DNA of 57,791 nucleotides, taken from the NCBI GenBank assembly GCA_002009475.1, contig AYTS01000017.1, forward strand, positions 1 to 57,791. Direction: 5' to 3'. This document shows positions 10,210 to 18,957 of this stretch, piece by piece. The DNA comes from Candidatus Brocadia carolinensis (GTDB lineage: Bacteria; Planctomycetota; Brocadiia; Brocadiales; Brocadiaceae). The notes below the pieces were generated by a model. It saw only the letters and a program-made list of their open reading frames with translations. It was not told the origin of the DNA and did not search any database. Each line of letters begins with the position of its first letter. The stretch's first letter is position 1. Both the position numbers and the translations under genes were made by a program.

Positions 10210-10229
10210 GTATCGGTGGAGGAAATATT

Positions 10230-10505
10230 CTATTTGTTGACGGCACTTTTGAAATCCTGACCGGCAGTAAATTTTATTGCCTTGCTGGCTTTGATATTTA
10301 TCACAGCGCCTGTCTGCGGATTACGGCCTTTCCGCGCCTTTCTGGTTCTTACCGAGAAAGTACCAAAGCCAATGAGGCGTACTTCCTTGCTCTTCTTGAC
10401 GCCAGTCTTTATGCCGTTTAAAACGGCATTTACCGCTGCTTCTCCGCAAGCCTTCGACACCTCACACTCCTTTGCCACAATATTAACCAATTCCTGCTTA
10501 TTCAT
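10230..10505 (-). CDS. hup: HU-family DNA-binding protein
   Basis: A 91-residue histone-like protein that bends and compacts DNA. The start at 10505 is chosen because AAAGGAGGTT sits five bases upstream; an in-frame ATG at 10523 lies before that RBS and would add six residues. Family marks: LIGFGTFSVRTRKARKGRNPQTG, the DNA-binding arm, then INIKASKAIKFTAGQDFK. It is a single gene between typA and a repeat-bearing gap. Confidence 0.95.
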   Translation of the reverse strand: MNKQELVNIVAKECEVSKACGEAAVNAVLNGIKTGVKKSKEVRLIGFGTFSVRTRKARKGRNPQTGAVINIKASKAIKFTAGQDFKSAVNK

Positions 10506-11398
10506 CAAACAACCTCCTTTCAAAAAGTGATTAAATAAAAGGCGTTAAATTCGGGGTTAGAATACCTTAAATAAACTCCTGAATCAAGTATTTTCTGGAA
10601 ATTTTTGAAATATTATTTGCGGTTGGAATTTTTAAGGCGTCCAATAATCGTCAAAAATCTCTGCGTCAGCCACGTGCCTCTTACCGTTAAAACATTTCGT
10701 GAGATAAAATTTATTCTTATTTAATCAAGTAAGCAAGGCTTCGTCATGTTGCAGAAATAGTCTGAAAATAGTTGAATCTTCAAGGAAAATGAGACTATGT
10801 GCTGTTTCCAGGGATGGTCACTTTTTCGATGATGAAGAATATATCACATGAAGCAAAAGGGCTCATACTGATAAAAGACCATGAATGTTAATCTCCGTTG
10901 TCTCTCCTTCAGCAGCCACAATTATGATACTTGCATTCCTCTATGGTATGTGCTAAACTCCCATACATTTGTGGAGATTTTTACTGATTGGCTATGCGAC
11001 AAATTGATCGTCATCCTGAAAGCAGGAGCAATTTTTGAATTGTTACTTCATAGCGCAGCACAGCCGCAACCAATTCTCCGTTGTGAAAGCGGGAGATTGC
11101 TTCGGAAAAGACCCTCGCAATGACATAGGCTATGCCTTTGATGACATTGGTGCGCTGTCATTGCGAGCGAAGCGAAGCAATCGTTCTCTCATAAACAATC
11201 TGTACCTCTCCCCTCTATCGGTAGGACAAACGTCCCCGCTTGTCATGATGATGTCAACCGGGGGGGCGGTTGACCTACCTCAGGGATTTTGGGTGTATTA
11301 AAAAACTTACAAAAAGAGAATCTTTTACATAGTAATAGTATATTCTGTATAGACAAAGCTTTTGTGCAAGGCCTTAGCTTAGGATTTGAAAAATAGCG
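10506..11398. other. Long intergenic region with one BIME-like repeat
   Basis: No gene is supported in about 890 bases. The part near HU is AT-rich and should hold its promoter. A dispersed repeat occupies about 11053-11207. Confidence 0.6.
11053..11207 (+). repeat. BIME-like dispersed repeat, copy 1 (direct)
   Basis: About 155 bases built from two opposed REP-like arms, GATTGCTTCGGAAAAGACCC and CATTGCGAGCGAAGCGAAGC, which are partly complementary. Near-full copies recur at 18638 (same strand), 26792 and 32373 (opposite strand). Confidence 0.8.
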
Positions 11399-12151
11399 AT
11401 GGATATTGACGTTATAAAACAGTTATTAGAAAATTATAAGGCCGGCGGAGCATCAATACAGGATGTCTTGGGAAAGATCAGGGAACTGCCGTATAAGGAC
11501 ATTGGTTTTGCAAAGGTGGATAGCCATCGTAAAATTCGCTGCGGTTTCCCGGAGGTCATATTTTGCCTGGGTAAAACACCTGAGCAGGTGGTAAAGATCG
11601 TAGAACATATCGTTGATGGTGAAAATGATATGCTTGCGACCCGCGCAACGAAAGAAATCTACCAGGCTGTTTCCCATAAATTTCCGGAGGCCCTTTATCA
11701 TGAACAGGCCAGGACAATCACCATACGAAAAACCCGCAGAAAACCTCAGAAAGGACTCATCCTGATTATAACAGCGGGCACCTCCGATATCCCTGTTGCC
11801 GAGGAGGCTCGGGTAACCGCGGAGATTATGGGTAATAAGGTGCAGGTGTTGTATGATGTCGGGGTCGCAGGTATCCATCGGTTAATGAAGAGTCACGGAG
11901 AATTACTCAAGGCCAATGTAATCATTGTCGTGGCAGGCATGGAAGGCGCTCTGGCAAGCGTCGTAGGGGGTTTGGTGGATTGCCCTGTCATTGGCGTGCC
12001 AACCAGTATTGGTTATGGCGCAAGTTTTTATGGAGTTGCGCCTCTTTTGTCCATGCTGAACAGTTGTGCCTCCGGTGTTTCGGTTGTAAATATTGACAAC
12101 GGCTTTGGAGCGGCTTATGTCGCATCATTGATCAATCGAACGAAGAAGTAA
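11399..12151 (+). CDS. larB: Nickel pincer cofactor synthase LarB (PurE-related)
   Basis: A 250-residue LarB family protein. LarB carboxylates the pyridinium ring of nicotinic acid adenine dinucleotide and hydrolyses it, making the precursor of the nickel-pincer nucleotide used by lactate racemase and relatives. The N-terminal half has the LarB-type ATRATKEIYQ region; the PurE-like C-terminal half shows TAGTSDIPVAEEA, VAGMEGALASVVGGLVDCPV and GVPTSIGYGASF. No larC or larE lies in the window. The next gene, an NAD(P)H-hydrate repair enzyme, starts nine bases later, which suggests a shared nicotinamide-cofactor theme. Confidence 0.9.
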   Translation: MDIDVIKQLLENYKAGGASIQDVLGKIRELPYKDIGFAKVDSHRKIRCGFPEVIFCLGKTPEQVVKIVEHIVDGENDMLATRATKEIYQAVSHKFPEALYHEQARTITIRKTRRKPQKGLILIITAGTSDIPVAEEARVTAEIMGNKVQVLYDVGVAGIHRLMKSHGELLKANVIIVVAGMEGALASVVGGLVDCPVIGVPTSIGYGASFYGVAPLLSMLNSCASGVSVVNIDNGFGAAYVASLINRTKK

Positions 12152-12160
12152 TGGTGACTT

Positions 12161-13038
12161 ATGTACGAAGTAAAGGCGTTGCCGAAGATTCCACCCCGGA
12201 AACCTGATACACATAAAGGGGACTACGGAAGAATATTGGTGCTGGCTGGTTCCTGTGGGATGACGGGTGCTGCGTGTCTTTGCAGTAAGGCCGCACTGCG
12301 TGCCGGGGCAGGACTGGTAACGCTGGGCATCCCGGAGAGTCTGCAGGGAATTGTAGCATCCAAACTGACCTGTGTTATGACACATCCTTTGCCAGAAACG
12401 CACCTGAAGACCCTGTCTGAGTTGGGGCGCCAGGACATCCTCGATTTTTCAAAGCGGTTTGACCTTGTTGCTATCGGTCCCGGCCTGTCACAATACCTGG
12501 AGACGAGGAGATTGGTCTTGTGGCTGTTGCAATCTTTGGATTGTCCCATCGTATTGGATGCAGATGGTATTCATGCGCTTGCGGATAATATCGATGTGTT
12601 GCATCAGATAAAAAAACAGATTGTCCTTACACCTCATCCCGGTGAAATGGCGCACCTTATGGGAGTATCTTCAACTCAGGAGATTCAATCGAAACGGTTC
12701 GAAGTGTCCCGGACATTTATACGGGGAAGGAAGAATGTAACCCTGGTGCTGAAAGGACACCAGACCCTCGTCGTCAATGAAGAGCAGTTTTATGTAAATA
12801 AGACGGGAAATCCCGGGATGCTACCGCCGGTGCCGGGGATGTCCTGACCGGCATGATTGCCGCCTTTGCAGGGCAAAATTATTCGCCCTTTGAAGCCGCT
12901 CAGTTGGGTGTCTATTTGCATGGTACGGCGGGTGATCTTGCGGTACAGGAGACGGGTGAAATTTCTCTGATTGCTACAGACATTCTGGATAAATTGCCAA
13001 AGGCTCTTATGTCTTACCAGGAATGTATGGATGTATGA
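12161..13038 (+). CDS. nnrD: ADP-dependent NAD(P)H-hydrate dehydratase, frameshifted
   Basis: YjeF C-terminal / ribokinase-like enzyme that dehydrates damaged NAD(P)HX using ADP or ATP. Seen: KGDYGRILVLAGS, GAACLCSKAALRAGAGLV, IGPGLSQ, DADGIHAL, LTPHPGEMAHL. As read, the frame fails after KTGNPGM (12820) with an unrelated tail. One added G restores ATAGAGDVLTGMIAAF, the family's nucleotide-binding motif, and the frame runs to 13038 (292 residues). The N-terminal epimerase domain of bifunctional enzymes is absent; this is the stand-alone dehydratase. Its end overlaps the next start by eight bases. Confidence 0.87.
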
Positions 13039-14104
13039 AAAGATTATGCATGGCATAGGAAATGTAATAAATAAAGGTGCCCGCACGGGCAAGATTCTTT
13101 TTGTTTTTACGATAGCAACACTCATATGGGCTTCTACGTCTTTGCATGCAGGGAATTCTGTTTTTTATATTCCTCAAGGCACGGTTGAAGAGGTGTTGAA
13201 AGAGGGAATTGCATATGCACAAAAGAGTATACATATCTGTATCTATAATTTCGCTGCCCCGGATATCGAAAAAGAATTAGTTGCAGCACGAGGCAGAGGT
13301 GTCCGTGTGCGTTTGGTAATTTTAGAGCACAGTCCTGGCAAGGAAAGAGGTATTATGGCAGAAACCTTGATCCGGAGCGGGTTTGATATTCGGGTGTACA
13401 GTTCTCCAACCGGCAACGAGCAGGTACAGGATTTTATTCTACTGGACGACAGGATCTTGGTAACCGGAGTGTACAATTGGCTTGCCTATCAGAACAGAAA
13501 CATTGGTAACGAAGTCCTGGTTTCTTATGACCAGGAGAGAATCGGCATTTACAAGAATACCTTTTGCACCCTGTTTGCAGAGGGAGAGCCTGCGTCTCTT
13601 GAAGACCATCGAATGAGGCTCAGTGCAACAAAGAATTCTTTGGCATCAGCAACCCTTCCATCTGAAGAAATAACAGCGCTTCCTAACGAAAGCTTGCATA
13701 AGGGAACCATGGCCGAGATTGCTGAAAAATCGCCGGAAACCGCACCACCCGTGTCATTAAACGACTTGCTTGATAGTTCATTTGAAGATGTGGACAGGCA
13801 ATTCGGGAAGCAAAGCACGCTGTCGCGTGCTGAAAAAAACAAATTGTGGAAGAGCTACCAGGGTAAATACGTCCGCTGGCAAGGGATCGTCTTGTATAAA
13901 GGGATGGGGCGGGTAGACTGGAATCGCATTGGGGTGGGCCGTCAGCAGGGCAAGAAGGCTGAAGTAGAAATCTTGTTTGACTGGAAGATGTTTGAGAAGG
14001 TAATGGATGTACGCATTGGCAGTACGATTACCTATAGCGGCAAATTGGTATCACGTTCAGTGCTTGATGCACCGTATCGTCTGGATGACGGAAATATAGA
14101 ATAG
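13031..14104 (+). CDS. Secreted phospholipase-D-like protein with degenerate HKD and OB-like C domain
   Basis: About 357 residues from ATG 13031 (AGGA eight bases upstream; ATG 13046 is an alternative). A signal or anchor segment (FVFTIATLIWASTSLHAG) is followed by one PLD-like domain: IPQGTVEEVLKEGIAYAQKS, IYNFAAPDIEKEL, RVRLVILE and the ILVTGVYNWLAYQNRNIGNE block. The usual H-x-K-x4-D catalytic motif is replaced by VQDFILLDD, so histidine and lysine are lost and nuclease activity is doubtful. The C-terminal 90 residues (SYQGKYVRWQGIV onward) look like an OB-fold. It may bind rather than cut nucleic acid; function unknown. Confidence 0.7.
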   Translation: MYEKIMHGIGNVINKGARTGKILFVFTIATLIWASTSLHAGNSVFYIPQGTVEEVLKEGIAYAQKSIHICIYNFAAPDIEKELVAARGRGVRVRLVILEHSPGKERGIMAETLIRSGFDIRVYSSPTGNEQVQDFILLDDRILVTGVYNWLAYQNRNIGNEVLVSYDQERIGIYKNTFCTLFAEGEPASLEDHRMRLSATKNSLASATLPSEEITALPNESLHKGTMAEIAEKSPETAPPVSLNDLLDSSFEDVDRQFGKQSTLSRAEKNKLWKSYQGKYVRWQGIVLYKGMGRVDWNRIGVGRQQGKKAEVEILFDWKMFEKVMDVRIGSTITYSGKLVSRSVLDAPYRLDDGNIE

Positions 14105-14121
14105 TATTGGAGAACAGAGGT

Positions 14122-14460
14122 ATGAAGAAAATTATGGCAATTGTGAGAGAAGATCGTTTTACCATGGTGAAGGATGCCTTGTTGGATATAGGATATCCGG
14201 GTATGACCGTAACTGAAGTGAAGGGACACGGCAATCAAAAGGGCATTACCGAGCAGTGGCGGGGAAGAACTTACAAAACAGACCTCTTGAAAAAGATACA
14301 GATAGAAATGGTGGTTGCTGATAAGGACGTTGAAAATATCGTGCAATGTATTCTAAAAGAGGCCAAAACGGGAAGTATTGGAGACGGGAAGATTTTTATC
14401 TCCTCGATTGACAATGTGGTGCGTATTCGCACTGCAGAGCGAGGAGAAGCGGCTATCTAA
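14122..14460 (+). CDS. glnB: PII nitrogen regulatory protein
   Basis: A 112-residue PII signal protein starting at ATG 14122; an upstream TTG at 14107 is less likely. Tyrosine 51, the usual uridylylation site, is present in the T-loop (RGRTYKTDLLKK). The C-terminal signature TGSIGDGKIFI is intact. PII trimers sense ATP/ADP and 2-oxoglutarate and control ammonium transporters or other nitrogen enzymes. No amtB or glnA lies next to it; it ends the larB-nnrD-PLD run. Confidence 0.92.
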   Translation: MKKIMAIVREDRFTMVKDALLDIGYPGMTVTEVKGHGNQKGITEQWRGRTYKTDLLKKIQIEMVVADKDVENIVQCILKEAKTGSIGDGKIFISSIDNVVRIRTAERGEAAI

Positions 14461-14875
14461 GCGGCGTTTCATTCGTATTGCCATTTGTAGCCGCAGACTT
14501 TAGCCTGGGTAAGGGCATTAGGCATTTGGCGATTTCCCCCCTGTTTCCCCCCGTAAACGGGGGGATTGTGGGAGGATGATTAGACTGCCTTTGTCAGCCA
14601 CTTTAAATCTCCCCTCATTGTAAGGCGACCAGACTGGTCGCCCTACATAGGCCGGGGTGTGCTCCATCTTTTTAGAGAGGAAAACCGGTTTGAAATTCCT
14701 AAACACAAACATATGACATACTGTTCTATCTGTCATTGCGGGCAAAGCGAAGCAATCCCACGAGAGAGATTGCTTTGGGCTAACGCCCTTCGCAATGGAC
14801 ATCTTTCCTTGTGCGTTTTCTATAGTATAATCCTGATGTTAAAGTTCTTATACCGTAGAGAGGTTGTCCGCGACA
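14461..14875. other. Intergenic region with two dispersed repeat types
   Basis: No gene is seen. Contains a CCCCCCGTAAACGGGGGG palindrome (about 14545-14562) and a degenerate ATTGCG...AAGCAATC REP-like pair (about 14733-14800). The promoter of the flavoprotein gene should lie in the last 60 bases. Confidence 0.55.
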
Positions 14876-16055
14876 ATGAATATTCGATTGAGAGATGACG
14901 CAAATATTTTAGTTATCGGCGGTGGTCCGGCGGGCAGTTTTTTTTACTCATTTTGCCTTAACACTTGCAAAGAAACAAGGTCGCCGGATTCACGTAACCA
15001 TTCTTGACGGCAGAAATTTTATTCAAAAAGGCCCCGTTGGATGCAATATGTGCGCCGGGGTTCTGTCTGAAACCCTCCTTCATAAAATGGAAAGTCAGGG
15101 GATCATCCTCCCCAGGACGCGTGTTCAACAAGAAATAAGCGGCTATTACTTTCAGACACAAGAACGTGGCGTTCAACTTCACCACCCCATACCAGGACAT
15201 AAACCAAAAATAATAACCGTCTTTCGCGGAAACGGTCCCCGATTCTCTGAATTAACCACCAATATCAGTTTTGACGATTTCTTACTGCATCACGTTGCAG
15301 CCCAGGGGGTAAAAGTTATTTCGGCTGTTGTTGAAGAGATAGAACTCCCCAAACATCCGCAGGATTTTGTAAATATCGTATACAAAGAAGCGGATGTAAG
15401 AAAAAAGATGTCTGTTGATCTTGTTGTAGGCGCATTCGGCCTGAATACAGCCCTCATAAAAAGGATTGTAGGCAAGGAATTCGGCTATCGGGAACCGGAA
15501 TCGGTGCGGACGTGCAATGCGGAAATCCATTTGGGGAAGTCCTTTATTCAGGAACGTTTCCACAACTCAATTTACGTATTCGCATTAGGCATTAAGCCCA
15601 TCAAATTTGCCGCCGTTATACCAAAAGTGGACTATGTTACGATATCTCTTGTCGGAAAGGATGACATAACGAAGGCCCACCTGGTTGAATTCATGAGGCA
15701 TCCCAAAGTAATTGAACTCTTCCCTGAAGGATGGTCACTGCCCCGGGATCTCTGTATTTGTTTTCCCAAAATATCGGTTACTCATGCTGACCATCCTTAT
15801 GCGAACAGGTTTGTCATTATCGGGGATGCAAGCATTTCCCGTACCTATAAAAATGGTATTGAATCTGCCTTTGATACGGCACAATTAGCTGCGCGTACCG
15901 CCTTCGAAAAAGGCATTTCTGAATCAGATTTTAAGGTGGGATATTACCATGCCGCCTTAAAACTGCTGGCACAGGATAACTTCTTTGGCAATCTCTTGTT
16001 CCGTATCCATGAATTCACCACGTCCAAAAAAACACCTGGTAAACGTACAAATTGA
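14876..16055 (+). CDS. Geranylgeranyl-reductase-like FAD protein, first module (frameshifted)
   Basis: The ATG at 14876 gives ILVIGGGPAGSFF, the FAD-binding Rossmann loop (residues 15-20), then breaks in a T8 run (14938-14945). With seven T the frame continues as THFALTLAKKQGRRI, then VGCNMCAGVLSETL, a family marker, and a second FAD motif VIIGDASISRTYKNG. This is the geranylgeranyl reductase / digeranylgeranylglycerophospholipid reductase superfamily, flavoproteins that reduce isoprenoid double bonds. The frame stops at 16055, but just before that an A7 run (16026-16032) offers a shift into the next module. The specific substrate is unknown. Confidence 0.78.
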
Positions 16056-17580
16056 TCTGTTAGAAAAACAACAGACTGCATGGGAATCCGTCCAGATTAA
16101 TAATATCCTCTGGAATATGGTTACCGGCAATGCAAGTTACAAAGAAATTTTTTTCAAGGTTATCAATATTCGTCTGCACATTGCCATGTTCCCTCATATA
16201 CTTTCCGCTGCCTTGAAACAGGGATATGATTCTGCTAAGGGTCTGGCGTTCCTGGGGCGTCCGAAAAAACTAACGTATCTGCAGGAATTAGGACTGGGAC
16301 CCCTGAACCATGGTAGCACCGTTGTCATCATTGGCGGAGGGCCTGCAGGCGCCAGTTGTGCGATTGCCCTCAAGAATCTTGCGAAAAAACGAAATATTAC
16401 CCTGGAAGTTATTGTTTACGAATACAAAGACTTTGAAGGTGGCATTGATCATAATGAATGTGCGGGCGTGCTTTCACAACCTATTGAGCAGATTATTCAG
16501 GAGAAACTGGGCATTCCCTTCCCCTGGCATCTCGTGAAAAGAGACGTGCCTGGCTACTATCTCCACACCAAGGGTCATGTCATCAAACTTGATGGAGAAG
16601 GAGAACTCTCATACGCCCTCCGCAGGGTTCAGTTCGATGCCTATCTCCTGCAAAAGGCAAAAGAGGCCGGTGCAACGATTATCAGAAGCAAGGTTACCGA
16701 TGTAGAAATTGATAAAAATAAGGTTACGGTATATAGTGAGACAAGGCATGTCCGGGCCGACGTCGTCGTGGGTGCGTTTGGCCTTGAGGAAGGAACTCAC
16801 AGGATCTTTGAAAGGGAGACCCGTTATAAGTCCCCGAAGTTTTTATTAACCATCCTGACCAAGTTCCACCCCAAAGGGAAACAGCACAACCTGGAGACTA
16901 CCGATGGGTACATCCATGCCTTCTTACCTTCGATAAAAGGAATAGAATTTGGCGCAATCACCCCGAAGGCAGATCACTTTACTATGAATATCGCCGGGGC
17001 AAAAATTTCGTCAAGGTCTATGGATGAGTTTCTGCGCCTATCCGATGTTCTGGAAGTACTTCCAAAAACCTTCAGGGAATCCCGGGAGAGGCTTGACTAT
17101 CATCGCGGTTGCTTTCCCATAAAACCTGCCAGGCATCTCTACGGTGACCGGTATGTCACTATCGGTGATGCGGCGGGTCTTATTCGTCCTTTCAAGGGAA
17201 AAGGAGTTAATTCCGCAAGTTTAATGGGCATCAGGGCGGCAGAAGTCATGATGGACGTGGGGATATCCAGGCAGGCATTTCGGGCCTACGTGAATAGTTT
17301 TCGTGAGATCATAAAAGACCTTCCCTATGCGCATACCGTGCGAAGACTGGTAATTTGGGGCGCTCACTATGGTTTTCTCACACCCATCATACAAATCGCG
17401 AATGACCATCCGGCATTGAAAAAGGCGTTATTCGACAGCGTGTCAGGAAAAAAGGCGTATCGCGAGATCGTATTCGATACGATGAGCATATCAGTGATGT
17501 TCAAAATATTTGCGGCTCTGCGTGGTTGGTTGGTAAAATGCACGCGATCGTTTTTTGGGAAGATGTTTTTTTGGAAATAG
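16009..17580 (+). CDS. Geranylgeranyl-reductase-like FAD protein, second module
   Basis: 523 residues from ATG 16009, though this is probably not the real start. The first 80 or so residues (HLVNVQIDLLEKQQTAWESV, then ILWNMVTGNASYKEIFFK) look like the C-terminal domain of the first module. They match the end of this module itself (ALKKALFDSVSGKKAYREIV). A second complete FAD domain follows: VVIIGGGPAGASC, NECAGVLSQPIEQ, VVVGAFGLEEGT, VTIGDAAGLIRPFKGKGVNS. Removing one A at 16026-16032 fuses both modules into one 900-residue tandem flavoprotein (14876-17580). Confidence 0.8.
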   Translation: MNSPRPKKHLVNVQIDLLEKQQTAWESVQINNILWNMVTGNASYKEIFFKVINIRLHIAMFPHILSAALKQGYDSAKGLAFLGRPKKLTYLQELGLGPLNHGSTVVIIGGGPAGASCAIALKNLAKKRNITLEVIVYEYKDFEGGIDHNECAGVLSQPIEQIIQEKLGIPFPWHLVKRDVPGYYLHTKGHVIKLDGEGELSYALRRVQFDAYLLQKAKEAGATIIRSKVTDVEIDKNKVTVYSETRHVRADVVVGAFGLEEGTHRIFERETRYKSPKFLLTILTKFHPKGKQHNLETTDGYIHAFLPSIKGIEFGAITPKADHFTMNIAGAKISSRSMDEFLRLSDVLEVLPKTFRESRERLDYHRGCFPIKPARHLYGDRYVTIGDAAGLIRPFKGKGVNSASLMGIRAAEVMMDVGISRQAFRAYVNSFREIIKDLPYAHTVRRLVIWGAHYGFLTPIIQIANDHPALKKALFDSVSGKKAYREIVFDTMSISVMFKIFAALRGWLVKCTRSFFGKMFFWK

Positions 17581-17596
17581 TCAGCCAACGAATACG

Positions 17597-17655
17597 AAAA
17601 AAACTTGCAATCTTCTTTGTATTTGTTAAGCTATGCGCGCAAGGGAGAAAAGGAA
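17597..17655 (+). repeat. Direct repeat, left copy, flanking the Fic module
   Basis: About 58 bases containing CTTGCAATCTTCTTTGT, TTTGTTAAGCTAT and GGAGAAAAGGA recur with few changes at 18862-18920. The pair brackets the Fic toxin-antitoxin genes. Confidence 0.8.
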
Positions 17656-17741
17656 ACTCTTATTATCAGCGTTACGTGGCCGGGCTCACCGATAGAGGAA
17701 AGGGATTGTCTGGAAAACGTGTTTACCCAGGAAGAGATGCT

Positions 17742-17948
17742 ATGACAGCGAAGAGTGGCGAGCCAGTCGATCTTAATGCGTTAGAAAACAAGTTTCGTCA
17801 ATGGAAAGCTCAGCATAAAACACCGGGTACCGTTGTTGATGCCCATCGGGAAGTCATACTGGACCGGGTGGCCCAATCAATGACATTCGAGGGCGAACCG
17901 ATTACCGTGTCCCGTCTTAAAACTTTGTTAGAGCGATTAGGCCAATGA
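17742..17948 (+). CDS. Antitoxin of a class I Fic module
   Basis: A 68-residue protein from ATG 17742, with AGGAAGAG six bases upstream. It contains SMTFEG at residues 46-51, an exact match to the (S/T)xxxE(G/N) inhibitory motif by which class I Fic antitoxins (VbhA type) block ATP binding in the Fic toxin; the glutamate would be E50. The next gene is a Fic protein whose ATG overlaps this stop (ATGA). The frame is open further upstream to 17526, but that part is repeat sequence and is not included. Confidence 0.82.
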   Translation: MTAKSGEPVDLNALENKFRQWKAQHKTPGTVVDAHREVILDRVAQSMTFEGEPITVSRLKTLLERLGQ

Positions 17949-18547
17949 GTGAAGAAACCGTACCGTCAGGATCAACCAGGTCGTTTGATTCAACGGAGGG
18001 GGCGCTTACCTATCCTGAAGTATCAGAAAAGCTCGCCGTCTCGCTTGCCCGGATACTCGCGCAGCTTTTGCAAACCCCACCCCACGAGATTATCATCACA
18101 TCCGATTGGTTGTGCCAGAAACACCGGGAACTTGCCGGGCACCTCTTTCCTGAATGGGCCGGCCGGTTTCGTACAACGGACGTGAGAGTCGGAACGCTTG
18201 AGCCGCCGCCGTATTACAAAGTACCGCTTTTTGTGCAGTCTTTCTGCGACGATTTAGCCGAGCAGTTGCGGCATGTGGGCGACGACAATCTGGCCGGGGT
18301 AGCTGCATTTCTCGCCTGGGTGGACTGGAGATTTCAGTGGATTCATCCCTTCAAAGATTTCAACGGCCGCATTGGCCGCTTAGCGTTGGCCGCACTTCTT
18401 TACAAGCTTGCACTGCCCCCTGTAGAAACCGCTCCTACCGATCCGGAGGGTCGCCGTGAATATCTCGAAGCCCTGCGTGCCGGTGATGCAGGAAATCTTG
18501 ATCCACTGCAAAATCTATGGATCCGGCGGCTCGGAGAGGCAATCTGA
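17945..18547 (+). CDS. fic: Fic-domain toxin (AMPylator family)
   Basis: A 200-residue Fic protein. Fic enzymes transfer AMP or another nucleotide part to target hydroxyls. The active-site loop is HPFKDFNGRIGR (134-145), with catalytic H134, D138, N140, R142 and R145. The glycine usual before NGR is phenylalanine here. The target-docking flap is EPPPYYKVPLF (86-96). With the antitoxin just upstream carrying the inhibitory motif in trans, this is a class I arrangement. The pair is clearly richer in G+C than its neighbours and lies between direct repeats, which suggests acquisition. Confidence 0.85.
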   Translation: MSEETVPSGSTRSFDSTEGALTYPEVSEKLAVSLARILAQLLQTPPHEIIITSDWLCQKHRELAGHLFPEWAGRFRTTDVRVGTLEPPPYYKVPLFVQSFCDDLAEQLRHVGDDNLAGVAAFLAWVDWRFQWIHPFKDFNGRIGRLALAALLYKLALPPVETAPTDPEGRREYLEALRAGDAGNLDPLQNLWIRRLGEAI

Positions 18548-18637
18548 CAAAAGCCGTTTATCCGGGAAAACAGAGGGAAGGGGGGCTGCTTTTCAGGTTG
18601 TGCAGGGATGAAATTATTCCGTCGAATGCTTACCCTG

Positions 18638-18815
18638 ACGCAGCGAAGCAGCAGCCAATGCTCCGTTATGAAAGCGGGGGATTGCTTCGGAAAAGACCCT
18701 CGCAATGACACAGACGGTGCCTTTGATGACATATGGTACGTTGTCATTGCGGGCACATTCGCGTTGCTCAGGGTAAACTCCGCGAAACAATCTTTTTCTC
18801 ATAAACAATTTATGC
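18638..18815 (+). repeat. BIME-like dispersed repeat, copy 2 (direct)
   Basis: Near-full copy of the element at 11053, with both ATTGCTTCGGAAAAGACCCT and the opposed GTCATTGCG arm; the second arm is altered by a short insertion (CACATTCGCGTTGCTCAGGG). Confidence 0.75.
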
Positions 18816-18861
18816 CTTCTGATAATCAGTTTTCCCCGTGTTCAATATGGCCGAAAAAGAT

Positions 18862-18920
18862 GGAAAAAGCTTGCAATCTTCTTTGTTTTTGTTAAGCTAT
18901 TCGCAAAATGGAGAAAAGGA
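18862..18920 (+). repeat. Direct repeat, right copy, flanking the Fic module
   Basis: Matches 17597-17655 at roughly 50 of 58 positions. It ends about 40 bases before the vWA/OmpA lipoprotein start and so lies in that gene's leader. Confidence 0.8.
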
Positions 18921-18957
18921 TTTCCTACTATCAATTGTCTTTTACCGAGGAATCGTT

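Noticed and set aside
10881..11301. Two overlapping plus-strand frames of 80-88 codons
   Set aside because: Much of both lies inside the BIME-like repeat; similar frames recur in its other copies, and there is no RBS or family resemblance.
18517..18895. Short plus-strand frames after fic
   Set aside because: They coincide with BIME-like copy 2 and carry the same repeat-derived peptide (CEGLLR/GGLLRKRPSQ type) seen at 11053.
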